Origin: an uncultured Lachnospiraceae bacterium
GTDB lineage: Bacteria; Bacillota; Clostridia; Lachnospirales; Lachnospiraceae
Direction: 5' to 3'
DNA length: 64,000 nt
Assembly: GCA_902760755.1 (NCBI GenBank)
Contig: CACWHK010000003.1
Coordinates: forward strand, 1 to 64,000
The notes beneath the pieces were generated by a model. It ran no database searches and was not told where the DNA came from. It worked only from the letters and a program-made list of their open reading frames with translations. Numbering within the stretch: the first letter of the stretch is position 1; each line of letters opens with the position of its first letter. The position numbers and the translations under genes are program-made. Below, piece after piece: positions 50,080 through 59,327 of the stretch.

Positions 50080-51564
50080 ATGAATAAAAGCTACAACACC
50101 GCAGCCTGGCTGTTGCATATCGAAGAAGGGATTGCCCGGGGGCCTTACAGTCCGGACTGGGAGAGCCTTACCCGGATGGAGATTCCGGACTGGTTCCGGG
50201 AGGAACGTCTGGGAATCTTTATCCACTGGGGACCCTACTCGGTTCCGGCCTTCGGAAATGAGTGGTACAGCAGGAACATGTACCTGCAGGGGACTCCGGA
50301 GTTCAAACATCATGTGGAAACCTACGGCCCGCAGAAGGATTTCGGCTATAAGGACTTTATTCCGAAGCTTAGGGCGGAGCATTTCCATCCGGAAGAATGG
50401 GCAGAGCTGTTCAAAAGAGCAGGTGCAGGTTATGTTTTCCCCGTGGCGGAGCATCATGACGGCTTCCAGATGTATGGCAGCAACCTTTCCCCCTGGAATG
50501 CAGTGGAAATGGGACCGAAGAGGGATATCCTGGGGGAGCTGAAGTTATCCATGGAGGCTTTGGGACTGCACTTTTGTACCTCAAGTCACCGGGCGGAGCA
50601 CTGGTGGTTCATGGGGCACGGAAAAGAGTTTGAAAGTGACGTGACGGACCCCATGGAGCCGGGAGATTTCTACTGGCCCGCCATGCCGGAACGGGACAAC
50701 TTCGACATGGAAAGTGAACCTGCTCCGGACGAGGTATTTCTTACGGACTGGCTGATCCGTACCGTGGAGCTGGTTGACCGGTATCAGCCGGAGCTGTTAT
50801 ACTTTGACTGGTGGATCCAGCATAATGCCTTTGCACCCTATCTGAAGCGGTTTCTTGCTTATTACTACAATCAGGGCGTCCGGCTGGGACGTCCCGTGGC
50901 AGTCTGCTACAAGCATGAAGCCCTGGCATTTGGTGCAGGGATTGTGGAAATGGAACGGGGAGGCTTTCCGGATGCGGTTGCATTTCCGTGGCAGACGGAT
51001 ACCGCTGTTGCCTGGAATTCCTGGTGCTACACGGATACGCTGGAGTATAAGGACAGCCGCGTGATCATCGAAACCCTGATCGACACCGTAAGTCGAAACG
51101 GTAATCTGCTGCTGAATATCGGTCCTATGGCAGACGGAACCATCCCTCCGGGAGACCGGAAGATCCTTCTGGATCTGGCGGACTGGATGGATGTGAACCG
51201 GGAAGCGATCCGGGGATCAAGGCCCTGGAAGATCGCAAAAGAGGGGCCTACCGGAGAGCGGTCCGGCTCCTTCTCAGAAGAAGCAAAGAATTATACGGAA
51301 GAGGATTTCCGGTTCACCACGGCGAAGGGAAAGCTGTATGTCTTTCTTATGAAGCAGCCGGAGAGCGGGGCGGTCAGGATCCGTTCTCTCGGCAGGAAGA
51401 ACCGGCCGGAGGCACAGGCCTTCCTGGAACATGTAAAAGAAGTGACGCTGCTGGGGAGCAATTCGCCCTGCAGCTTTGAACAAGAGGATGCGTATATGAC
51501 CGTAAAACTTCCAAAGACGTCCCCGGGCGGACTTCCGGCGGTTTTACGGATCGAACAGGAGTAA
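50080..51564 (+). CDS. Glycoside hydrolase family 29 (alpha-L-fucosidase)
   Basis: Protein of 494 residues without a signal peptide, probably cytoplasmic. GH29 features are GIFIHWGPYSVPAFGNEWYS, VAEHHDGFQMY (substrate His), and the nucleophile Asp243 in LLYFDWWI; NLLLNIGPMADGTIP closes the barrel. A small beta-rich C-terminal part (about 395-494) follows. The ATG at 50080 follows TCTGAGGC, which lies in a dispersed-repeat remnant (50058-50076); the longer frame from 49843 overlaps GH5. It would remove terminal fucose from imported oligosaccharides, consistent with fucosylated xyloglucan. Confidence 0.92.
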   Translation: MNKSYNTAAWLLHIEEGIARGPYSPDWESLTRMEIPDWFREERLGIFIHWGPYSVPAFGNEWYSRNMYLQGTPEFKHHVETYGPQKDFGYKDFIPKLRAEHFHPEEWAELFKRAGAGYVFPVAEHHDGFQMYGSNLSPWNAVEMGPKRDILGELKLSMEALGLHFCTSSHRAEHWWFMGHGKEFESDVTDPMEPGDFYWPAMPERDNFDMESEPAPDEVFLTDWLIRTVELVDRYQPELLYFDWWIQHNAFAPYLKRFLAYYYNQGVRLGRPVAVCYKHEALAFGAGIVEMERGGFPDAVAFPWQTDTAVAWNSWCYTDTLEYKDSRVIIETLIDTVSRNGNLLLNIGPMADGTIPPGDRKILLDLADWMDVNREAIRGSRPWKIAKEGPTGERSGSFSEEAKNYTEEDFRFTTAKGKLYVFLMKQPESGAVRIRSLGRKNRPEAQAFLEHVKEVTLLGSNSPCSFEQEDAYMTVKLPKTSPGGLPAVLRIEQE

Positions 51565-51601
51565 CAAATAGCAAAGTATTGAAGGGAAAAGGAGAAGATT
51601 C

Positions 51602-53602
51602 ATGATCCGATTTTACGAAGAACCCGGCGCACTGATCGTGCGTCACAAGAATGAAACTCTGCGGCTGGAGGGCTGGGGACAGGATGCCCTGCGTGTTCGT
51701 TCCACCATCCTTCCCCGGATTCCGGAGAATTCCCATGCACTGACGGAGGATGTAAGCCATACAGCTCTTACCAAGATTGACGGGGAGAAGGCCGAGATCG
51801 TAAACGGAAAGATCCGGGCTACGGTCAACGAGGTTGGTGTGATCTGCTTCTTCAAAAAGGAGGCAGAGGACTGGAAGCTGATCCTGCAGGAGTATTACAG
51901 CTTCTACGGTGGCTCCATCCGGAAGGAATCCATCTGCTTTAAGATCCTTTCCCGGGAATATCAGGGAATCGGCTCCGATACCTTCCGGCTTACGGCGCGC
52001 TTTGAGTCTGATCCGGAGGAGAAGATCTTCGGTATGGGACAGTACCAGCAGCCGTTCCTGAATCTTCGCGGCTGTGTTCTTCCGCTGGAGCAGCGGAATT
52101 CCCAGGTGTCTGTTCCATTCCTCATCTCCGACAAGGGCTACGGCATGCTCTGGAACAATCCGGCCACCGGTGAGGTTTCCTTTGCAAACAACCTGACCAA
52201 GTGGATCGCTGATGAAACCGATGAGATGGATTACTGGATCACCGTGGCTGAGAACCCGAAGAAGCTGGTGGAGAACTATACGGCATGCGTGGGACGTGCT
52301 CCGGTGATGGAAGAGGAGTATCTGGGTCTCTGGCAGTGCAAGCTCCGTTACCGTACTCCGGACGAGGTCCTTACGGTAGCCCGGAAGTATCAGGAGCTGG
52401 GGATCAAGCTGGATGTGATCGTCATCGATTTCTTCCACTGGCCGTACCAGGGTGACTGGCGATTCGATCCCACCTACTGGCCGGAGGATAAGGTGAAGGC
52501 CATGGTGGATGAGCTTCACGGCATGGGTACGAAGGTTATGATCTCCGTATGGCCCTCCGTGGATAAGCGGAGCGAAAACTTCTATGAAATGTACGAGAAG
52601 GGATATCTTTCCCGTACGGAGCTGGGATCCGAGCAGACCTATGATTATCAGGGAGACTGCGGAACCGTGGATTATTTCAATCCGGAAGCACAGCAGTATG
52701 TCTGGGAGAAATGTAAGAAGAACTACCGGGATCTGGGCATCGACCTCTTCTGGCTGGATAACTGCGAGCCGGATCAGGTAAAGTATGATTTCAATAACGT
52801 ACGGTATTATAACGGCCGTGCAAGCAAGGTGGTTAACGAATATCCGAAGAAGTGTGCTGAGGCTTTCTACAACGGCCTTACGGCAGACGGGGATGACCAT
52901 TTCGTAAGTCTGATCCGTTCCAACTGGGTAGGTGGACAGAAGTACCGTACCCTGCTCTGGACCGGAGACGTGCAGAGCAACTTCGAATCCTTCAAGGATC
53001 AGGTGATCGCAGGTCAGAATGTGGGACTTGCGGGTATCCCCTGGTGGACCACGGATATCGGCGGTTTCATGACGGAGGACGTGAAGGATCCGGCCTTCGT
53101 GGAGCTTCTGATCCGCTGGTATCAGTTCGGCGTATTCTGTCCGATCCTTCGTATGCACGGAGACAGAGGTCCCTTCGATATCGAGCCGTTGGACAACCGT
53201 GATTTCGGTGGCGGATATCTCCACACCGGCCAGGCAAATGAGCTCTGGAGCTACGGCGAGGAGGCATACCGGATCATGAAGAAGTATCTGGATCTTCGAC
53301 TTTCCATGAAGGATTATATCGCCGGTCTTATGAAGGATGCGGCAGAGACCGGAGCACCCCTCATCCGTACCATGTTCTTTGAATTCCCCGAGGACGAGAA
53401 GTGCTGGAATCTTCCGGAGCAGTATATGTTCGGTCCCGATTATCTGGTAGCCCCGATCCTTACGGCCGGAGCTACGGAGCGTACGTTGTATCTTCCGAAG
53501 GGTAAGTGGAAAAATATCGAGAATGGTGATATAGTAGAGGGTGGAGAGATGATCACTGTCCCCGCGCCGCTTGATGTGATCCCGGTATTCCGGAGGGTTT
53601 AA
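51602..53602 (+). CDS. Glycoside hydrolase family 31 (alpha-xylosidase type)
   Basis: Protein of 666 residues without a signal peptide. The catalytic nucleophile Asp386 is in FWLDNCEPD and the probable acid/base Asp456 in LLWTGDVQSN. IDFFHWPYQGDWRFDPTYWP and WWTTDIGGF are typical of GH31 alpha-xylosidases. Alpha-xylosidase removes the xylosyl side chains of xyloglucan oligosaccharides; alpha-glucosidase is the alternative. The ATG follows AAAAGGAGAAG. It ends 14 bases before the sensor kinase, so enzyme and regulator genes share an operon. Confidence 0.92.
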   Translation: MIRFYEEPGALIVRHKNETLRLEGWGQDALRVRSTILPRIPENSHALTEDVSHTALTKIDGEKAEIVNGKIRATVNEVGVICFFKKEAEDWKLILQEYYSFYGGSIRKESICFKILSREYQGIGSDTFRLTARFESDPEEKIFGMGQYQQPFLNLRGCVLPLEQRNSQVSVPFLISDKGYGMLWNNPATGEVSFANNLTKWIADETDEMDYWITVAENPKKLVENYTACVGRAPVMEEEYLGLWQCKLRYRTPDEVLTVARKYQELGIKLDVIVIDFFHWPYQGDWRFDPTYWPEDKVKAMVDELHGMGTKVMISVWPSVDKRSENFYEMYEKGYLSRTELGSEQTYDYQGDCGTVDYFNPEAQQYVWEKCKKNYRDLGIDLFWLDNCEPDQVKYDFNNVRYYNGRASKVVNEYPKKCAEAFYNGLTADGDDHFVSLIRSNWVGGQKYRTLLWTGDVQSNFESFKDQVIAGQNVGLAGIPWWTTDIGGFMTEDVKDPAFVELLIRWYQFGVFCPILRMHGDRGPFDIEPLDNRDFGGGYLHTGQANELWSYGEEAYRIMKKYLDLRLSMKDYIAGLMKDAAETGAPLIRTMFFEFPEDEKCWNLPEQYMFGPDYLVAPILTAGATERTLYLPKGKWKNIENGDIVEGGEMITVPAPLDVIPVFRRV

Positions 53603-53616
53603 ACCGGTAAGGTGTT

Positions 53617-55404
53617 ATGTTCAGAGCAATCGGTAATAAGCTGAAGAATCTGAAATTGCGGCAGAGAATGCTGTTGGTGTATGCCATCGGTTGTTTTCTG
53701 CCGCTTATTTTAGTGACTCTGATCATGTTCAATTCCTCCCGCCGTTCTCTTTCCACACTACAGATCAACAATGAGAAAAACAAGCTGGAGGAAGGACAGG
53801 CCCTGATCGAAGCCGATATGCACCTGGCGGTGGAGCTGTCGGAGCGGATCTACTTTGATCCGAAGGAGCAGATGATCGGTGTTCCCGTGGTGGGAAGTGC
53901 CGAGGATAAGCTCTTTGATTACCGAAGCTTTCCGGAGCTTACGGAATATGTGCGTAAGTACTACGGAAATATCTCCGGCATATGCATCTATGTGTACCCG
54001 GGAACCGTGGATCATGTGGACAACCGGTACTTCCGTCTGATCACGGATACCATTCAGGAAAAGACCTGGTATATCAATACCATGAAACGGCAGGGCATCC
54101 CCAGCTGGTCCTATCTTACGGACCTGGGAACCGGCCGGCGGAGTATCCGCCTTACCCGTGTGCTTTATACGAAGGATTATGAGGTGGCCGGGATCATCAG
54201 TATCTCCATAGACCCGACCCTTACCTATGATTTCGTCAACGGTCTGAACGGCTATGCCTATATGACCCTGAACGGGAAAGAACTGGTTCACTCCAACTTC
54301 CGCATTACGGACGGGGAAATGAAGGATATCTATGATATCATCGACCGGAAGAAGACCGAGGAGTTTTCCTTCCGGGACGAGGAAAGCTTTCTATCCTATG
54401 TGCGGATCACTCCCCGATATTCCGAGGATTATTATGATATCATCGTGATCCGGACCTATGATGAGATCGACTCCGCGATCCGCGGATCCGCTGCACTTAC
54501 CATCATCCCGCTGCTGGGCGGCGTTGTGGTCATGGGTATCGCCATCATCCTTCTGAACAGCTGGTTCTCACGAAGGATCACGGCTCTCGGCTCTGCCATG
54601 CATAAGGTGGTGGAGAAGGATTATGATACGGCGGAGACCGGAATCGGTGATGCCAAGGATGAGATCTATGATCTCTATACGGATATGAATAAAATGGTGC
54701 AGGACATGCAGTCCCTCACTGAAGCGGCTGCAGAGGAACGGGTGCAAAGGGAGCAGCTGTACTCCCGGCAAAAGGATGTGGAATTTAAGATGCTGGCAAC
54801 CCAGATCAACCCGCATTTCCTCTATAATACCCTGGAAAATATCCGAATGCTTGCCATGATCAATAAGGAAAAAGAGATCGAGGATATCTCGGTCAGGCTG
54901 ACCCGACTTCTCCGGAGCTCCCTGGAGGCCGGCAGCGAGCTAAAGACCCTGGCCTGGGAGATGGACAAGGTGGACTGTTATCTGAGGATCCAGGAGTACC
55001 GCTTCGGAGACCGGATCACCGCCACCCAATGCTTCGATCCGGAGGTGGCAGAGAAGTATATGATCATGCCCTTTATCGTTCAGCCCTTCGTGGAGAATGC
55101 TTATGTCCATGCCATGGAGGATATGGATGAGGGAGGCAGGATCGACATCACCGCAGAGGTGGGAAAGGAGCTTTCCATATCCATCCGGGATAACGGAAAC
55201 GGTATGACGAAGGAGGAGCTGGAGAGTCTTCGTGCTGCCATGAACGATTTTGAAAACCTGGACCGGACCCATATCGGCGTTGCAAATGTAAATCAGCGGA
55301 TCCGGCTTCGCTTCGGCGATCAGTACGGTGTTACCATAGAAAGTGCGGAGGGAGAAGGAACCACGGTAAGGATCACCATGCCGCTGGTGCCTGCAGATAC
55401 ATAA
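53617..55404 (+). CDS. YesM-type sensor histidine kinase
   Basis: Membrane sensor of 595 residues. A transmembrane helix (about 20-40), a large extracytoplasmic cache-like domain (about 45-290) and a second helix (about 291-312) are followed by a HAMP linker. The LytS/YesM-type kinase core has His400 in QINPHFLYNTLENIR and a HATPase domain (QPFVENAYVHAM, IRDNGNGM, IGVANVNQRIRL). Its natural partner is a YesN-like AraC-type regulator, and one is encoded at the right edge of the window. It probably senses the oligosaccharide or its binding protein and controls this locus. Confidence 0.93.
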   Translation: MFRAIGNKLKNLKLRQRMLLVYAIGCFLPLILVTLIMFNSSRRSLSTLQINNEKNKLEEGQALIEADMHLAVELSERIYFDPKEQMIGVPVVGSAEDKLFDYRSFPELTEYVRKYYGNISGICIYVYPGTVDHVDNRYFRLITDTIQEKTWYINTMKRQGIPSWSYLTDLGTGRRSIRLTRVLYTKDYEVAGIISISIDPTLTYDFVNGLNGYAYMTLNGKELVHSNFRITDGEMKDIYDIIDRKKTEEFSFRDEESFLSYVRITPRYSEDYYDIIVIRTYDEIDSAIRGSAALTIIPLLGGVVVMGIAIILLNSWFSRRITALGSAMHKVVEKDYDTAETGIGDAKDEIYDLYTDMNKMVQDMQSLTEAAAEERVQREQLYSRQKDVEFKMLATQINPHFLYNTLENIRMLAMINKEKEIEDISVRLTRLLRSSLEAGSELKTLAWEMDKVDCYLRIQEYRFGDRITATQCFDPEVAEKYMIMPFIVQPFVENAYVHAMEDMDEGGRIDITAEVGKELSISIRDNGNGMTKEELESLRAAMNDFENLDRTHIGVANVNQRIRLRFGDQYGVTIESAEGEGTTVRITMPLVPADT

Positions 55405-55419
55405 TAATACACATGACTG

Positions 55420-55458
55420 AACCATGCAGACGGGAGCCTCTCGTTTGCATGGTTTTTT
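55420..55458 (+). terminator. Intrinsic terminator of the GH5-to-kinase operon
   Basis: Stem AACCATGCA (55420-55428) with TGCATGGTT (55446-55454), inner GAG/CTC, followed by a T-run. Confidence 0.85.
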
Positions 55459-55503
55459 CGTGAGAAAAAGACACTAAAAAACCGAGTATATGAAGTAAAA
55501 TTC

Positions 55504-55538
55504 TTGAGGTATATTTCCGACCCCGTTGTTGTTACAAT
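55504..55538 (+). promoter_or_regulatory. Promoter region with TTGAGGTAT element upstream of the surface protein
   Basis: TTGAGGTAT begins at 55504; 23 bases after TTGAGG lies TACAAT (55533-55538), a likely -10 with no good -35 at 17 bases. The same element and spacing occur at 57648-57682. It may be an activator site for the YesN-like regulator. Confidence 0.45.
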
Positions 55539-55603
55539 CATGACAGTGAAACATCGTAAACCGGATACCGGGCGGTATCCGCAAGTTCAAAGGAGGATGG
55601 AAT

Positions 55604-57505
55604 ATGAAGAAGATGATGAGGCGTCTTTCTGCTGCCGTTCTCGCAGGTGTTCTGGCTGTCGGTTTTGTACCGGGTCTTGCACATGCGGGCGAACAGCGGG
55701 ATGCAGAGATCGCAGCGTATGCAGACGGAACTGCATATCTCTCGATCAACAACTCTGACTGGGCGGATTTTGAAGCAACCTACACCACGGCAGAGATCAC
55801 AGGCGACGGTACCTACACGGTATCCATGGAAGCAAAGGAGCCACAGAACCTCGCACAGTTCAATGCGCTTCAGGTAAAGAACGGTGAGAGAGTTATGGGT
55901 AACAAGTCGATCGTGACCGTTGACGAGATCAAGATCAACGGCGAGAAGATCGAGATGGCCGGTTACAGCTACACCTGCTCTGCAGACGGCGCTGGCATCG
56001 AAACACGTGTAAACCTTTACAATGAATGGAATAAGCCCACAGACGAGAGCGGAAATGTAGCAGCAGATACCCGCTGCACACAGGATGCCAAGGGTGCAAC
56101 CCCGATGCTCTGGGGATCTGATAAGCTGGAAGGCTTTAAGTCCGTAGAAGTAACCTTTACCGTATCTGATTTCGGAAAGAACGAAGCAGCTGAGTCCGCA
56201 AAGACCAAGGTTGCCGAGCCCCTTCCGGCAGAGGGAACGGAGTCCTATATCACCTTCGCTGACAGCGGATGGGCAAACCAGTGGTGGAATGACGGGAAAG
56301 ATTATCCGACCGTTACCATGAACAAGGCAACCATCACAGGTGAAGGCGAGTACACCGTATCCTGCGAGATCAACGCAACTGCAGATGCTCCGGCAAAGGG
56401 ACTTGCATTTGTGGACGTTGAGATCAAGGACGGCGAGAAGTACTTCCCCTATGGCGTTATGGATATCAAGTCCGTAAAGATCAACGGTGAGGAAGTTGCT
56501 CTTACAGGCAAGACCTACACAAGCTCTGATGATCAGGTAACCACACGTGTGAACCTGTACAACGAGTGGGTAAATCCTTCCGATGCAACCTTCGGCGGAA
56601 GAACTCTGGATGGTGCAGCTGACGTTACACCGGTTCCCGTAGATGCAAAGGCATATGCTGAGAAGGACATTAAGTCCATCGAAGTAACCTATACACTGGT
56701 AGCTGACGGAAAGCCCTTCGGTTCCTACGTTGAGGCTGAGGCAGAAGAGGTTGATACCACAGGCCCCTGGACAGCATTCCTGATGTTCTCTGACGGTAAG
56801 GAGCAGTCCTGGCAGAACTTCAACATGGGCGTTGGTAACGAAGTATCCGTAACCGGTGACGGTGTTTACGAAGTATCCCTGACAGCTGAACAGGTTGCTG
56901 CAACTACAAAGGCTGAGCCGCAGGACGGCGCGCTTGTATTCCTGGTTGATATCGACGGAATGGGCAAGGCTATGAAGTCCGTCGGAACCCTTCGTGCAAA
57001 TGATAAGGATGAGCTGAAGGAGACTGACGCAAAGGTACGTATCGCAGTATTTGTTGACGGAAAGAAGATCACATCCAATTCCGATATGCTGGTTCTCGGC
57101 GATATCGAAGGAAACGGACGTTTCCGTATCGACATCTCCAATGCATACGACGGATCCGGCACAGGCATGTCCGAAGCACCGGCAGTTGACTGTGCAGCAC
57201 TGACTCCCGAGAAGGAGATCAAGGTCGTATTCTCCATCTCCGGTACCGGTGTAGGTACTGCAGGTGAGACCAACCTTGACAAGTATCTGGAAGAGAAGGG
57301 TTATGTTGAGGCTGAGACCGAGGCAACAACCGAAGCTAAGACAGAGGCAGCTACTCAGGCTGCAACTGAGGCTTCCACAGAGAAGGCAGAAGATAAGTCC
57401 GGACTTTCCGGCGGTGCGATCGCAGGTATCGCATGCGGCGGTGCGGCAGTTCTTGGCGGTGCGATCGCAGGTATCGTAGTCGCTTCCAAGAAGAAAAAGA
57501 AATAG
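55604..57505 (+). CDS. Secreted, membrane-anchored three-module surface protein, putative glycan-binding
   Basis: Protein of 633 residues. A signal peptide (1-28, AHA cleavage) is followed by three related beta-rich modules at about 40-205, 215-385 and 385-555. Modules 1 and 2 share with the GH5 C terminus a core of GEGEYTV, VKINGEEV, YTSSDD and TRVNLYNEWV; module 3 is more diverged. A Thr/Glu/Ala linker, a Gly-zipper transmembrane helix and a KKKKK tail end the protein. There is no catalytic signature. Codon bias is strong, suggesting high expression. Placed between enzyme and transporter operons, it is a good candidate for a Gram-positive surface glycan-capture protein; this is inference. 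Confidence 0.85.
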   Translation: MKKMMRRLSAAVLAGVLAVGFVPGLAHAGEQRDAEIAAYADGTAYLSINNSDWADFEATYTTAEITGDGTYTVSMEAKEPQNLAQFNALQVKNGERVMGNKSIVTVDEIKINGEKIEMAGYSYTCSADGAGIETRVNLYNEWNKPTDESGNVAADTRCTQDAKGATPMLWGSDKLEGFKSVEVTFTVSDFGKNEAAESAKTKVAEPLPAEGTESYITFADSGWANQWWNDGKDYPTVTMNKATITGEGEYTVSCEINATADAPAKGLAFVDVEIKDGEKYFPYGVMDIKSVKINGEEVALTGKTYTSSDDQVTTRVNLYNEWVNPSDATFGGRTLDGAADVTPVPVDAKAYAEKDIKSIEVTYTLVADGKPFGSYVEAEAEEVDTTGPWTAFLMFSDGKEQSWQNFNMGVGNEVSVTGDGVYEVSLTAEQVAATTKAEPQDGALVFLVDIDGMGKAMKSVGTLRANDKDELKETDAKVRIAVFVDGKKITSNSDMLVLGDIEGNGRFRIDISNAYDGSGTGMSEAPAVDCAALTPEKEIKVVFSISGTGVGTAGETNLDKYLEEKGYVEAETEATTEAKTEAATQAATEASTEKAEDKSGLSGGAIAGIACGGAAVLGGAIAGIVVASKKKKK

Positions 57506-57548
57506 ATGAAAAGAAGTAAAACTCTCTAACATCATACAATCCTTTCCC

Positions 57549-57584
57549 GGCAGCATGTCGACCTTCGGCATGCTGCCATTTTCT
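57549..57584 (+). terminator. Terminator after the surface protein gene
   Basis: Stem GGCAGCATG (57549-57557) with CATGCTGCC (57569-57577), followed by ATTTTCT. Confidence 0.7.
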
Positions 57585-57647
57585 ATATGGAAACTGCCCT
57601 AAATTACAGGGGATGTACAAATATCCTATGTATTTTTATTCGATATA

Positions 57648-57682
57648 TTGAGGTATTATTTCGGGGGCTCTTATTCTATACT
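57648..57682 (+). promoter_or_regulatory. Promoter region with TTGAGGTAT element upstream of the transporter operon
   Basis: TTGAGGTAT begins at 57648; 23 bases after TTGAGG lies TATACT (57677-57682). This repeats the arrangement at 55504-55538, implying shared control of surface protein and transporter. Confidence 0.45.
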
Positions 57683-57729
57683 GAACATAGTGAAAAACTC
57701 TGAGAAACCATGCAGACTGGAGGGATGAT

Positions 57730-59307
57730 ATGGACGAGATGGAATCTGTCACCGGTACAGTGAAAAACGGTGTGACGGATGCAAATAACGTCATAGACAC
57801 TGAAGCGAAACCAACCGGTATCACAGTGGATATGTCCAGGATCCGTGAGCTCGAGGCTGAGACCCGGGCGGTAGTGAATAAGAAAAAGGAACGGGTGAAG
57901 GAACCGGTGGGTCCGGTGTATGCGGTTCACAGGATCGCAGCACTGCTTACGTTCTTCCTGATCTTTATCCCCAGCTTTTCCCCTGCGGCATTATCTTCCC
58001 TGATCGGAAAGAACCTTTCGCTTTTCACCTCGGCGATCTCCTATAACAGCCTGGTGGAAAATGTGGGACGAGGCTTCCGGCGTGGCTGGGTAGAAGAGGG
58101 GACCTTCCATCTTCTGTATATCGCCTGTATCGTAACCCTGGTGGGAATCCTGGTGATCTCCTCGGCAGCCTGCCTGAACCTGGGTAACAAAAAGTGTAAG
58201 CGCCTGTCCTTCCTGATCAGCTTCGGAGGAACGGTACTTCTGGCTGTAGGACTGGGACTCACCATTGCAGCCTACGGACAGTTTAAGGATTGCGAGAATC
58301 AGGCTAAGGTCGGTGCTACCTTTGCAACCGGTATCATCGTCATCGCGGTTCTGGCAGTGATCATCCTGATTGCAACCATCATCGAGATGATCTGCACACC
58401 GAAGCCGGAGAAGAAGGAACGCTACTCCATGGAAACCCGCTTCAAGCTGTTCCTCATGTTCCTTCCCTTTGCACTGCTGGCCTTCGTATTCTGCTACCTT
58501 CCGCTCTGGGGATGGAGATATTCCTTCTTCGATTACAGAGCCGGCGGCGAGCTGTCCGGCGAAACCTTTGTAGGATTCAAATGGTTCAAATACCTTTTTG
58601 AAAATGAGGCAACCCGCAGTGAGCTGCTACGCGTGCTTCGAAACACCCTGGCCATGAGCGGCCTCGGAATTCTGACCAGCTTTGTACCTCTTGCATTTGC
58701 GGTCTTCCTGACCGAGATCAAGAGTAAGCCCTTCAAGCGGATCGTACAGACCTTTACCACGATCCCGAACTTCATCAGCTGGATCCTGGTGTACACGGTT
58801 GCACTGGCAATCTTCTCCACGGATGGTTTCATCAATACCATTTTCGGAGCCACCGGTAACCATCTGATGGGTGATAACTTCACCTGGCTGAAGATGCTGG
58901 CCTGGGGCATGTGGAAGGGCGTCGGATGGTCGGCCATCATTTATATCGCCGGAATCGCGGGCATCGACCGGCAGCTGTATGAAGCAGCAACCGTGGACGG
59001 CGCAGGGCGGTTCCAGAGGATCTGGCATGTAACCATCCCGGGACTTCTTCCCACCTACATGGTCATGCTTCTTATGGCCGTGGCAGGAATGCTCTCCAAC
59101 GGACTGGATCAGTACCTGGTATTCAGTAACGCAGACAACATGAATCATATGGAGGTCCTGGACCTCTACGTATATCACCTGGGCTTTGACGGCGGAAGTA
59201 TTCCGCTATCCACGGTGATCGGTATGGCAAAATCACTGATCAGTGTGGCCCTTCTCTTTATGGCCAACAGCATATCCAGGCTGGTACGTAAAGAGAGCAT
59301 CATATAG
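57730..59307 (+). CDS. ABC transporter permease (LplB type) with extra N-terminal membrane domain
   Basis: Carbohydrate ABC importer inner-membrane subunit of 525 residues, whereas LplB-type permeases are usually about 300-320. The last ~290 residues form the normal permease, with the coupling EAA motif EAATVDGAGRFQRIWHVTIP. The first ~235 residues add a charged cytoplasmic segment and about four further helices (near 64-90, 126-150, 158-182 and 195-220). No frameshift or internal start explains the addition. No ATPase gene is present locally; such systems often share an MsmK-like ATPase encoded elsewhere. First gene of the transporter operon. Confidence 0.92.
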   Translation: MDEMESVTGTVKNGVTDANNVIDTEAKPTGITVDMSRIRELEAETRAVVNKKKERVKEPVGPVYAVHRIAALLTFFLIFIPSFSPAALSSLIGKNLSLFTSAISYNSLVENVGRGFRRGWVEEGTFHLLYIACIVTLVGILVISSAACLNLGNKKCKRLSFLISFGGTVLLAVGLGLTIAAYGQFKDCENQAKVGATFATGIIVIAVLAVIILIATIIEMICTPKPEKKERYSMETRFKLFLMFLPFALLAFVFCYLPLWGWRYSFFDYRAGGELSGETFVGFKWFKYLFENEATRSELLRVLRNTLAMSGLGILTSFVPLAFAVFLTEIKSKPFKRIVQTFTTIPNFISWILVYTVALAIFSTDGFINTIFGATGNHLMGDNFTWLKMLAWGMWKGVGWSAIIYIAGIAGIDRQLYEAATVDGAGRFQRIWHVTIPGLLPTYMVMLLMAVAGMLSNGLDQYLVFSNADNMNHMEVLDLYVYHLGFDGGSIPLSTVIGMAKSLISVALLFMANSISRLVRKESII

Positions 59308-59327
59308 GAAGGAGGTAAGGATAAGCT

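Noticed and set aside
51374..53224. A 616-residue minus-strand frame opposite GH31
   Set aside because: No domain and no start signals; GH31 catalytic motifs on the plus strand are decisive.
55538..57571. A 677-residue minus-strand open frame antisense to the surface protein
   Set aside because: It mirrors the highly biased codons of the real gene, has no recognisable domain, and the plus strand has a signal peptide, modules, ribosome-binding site and terminator.
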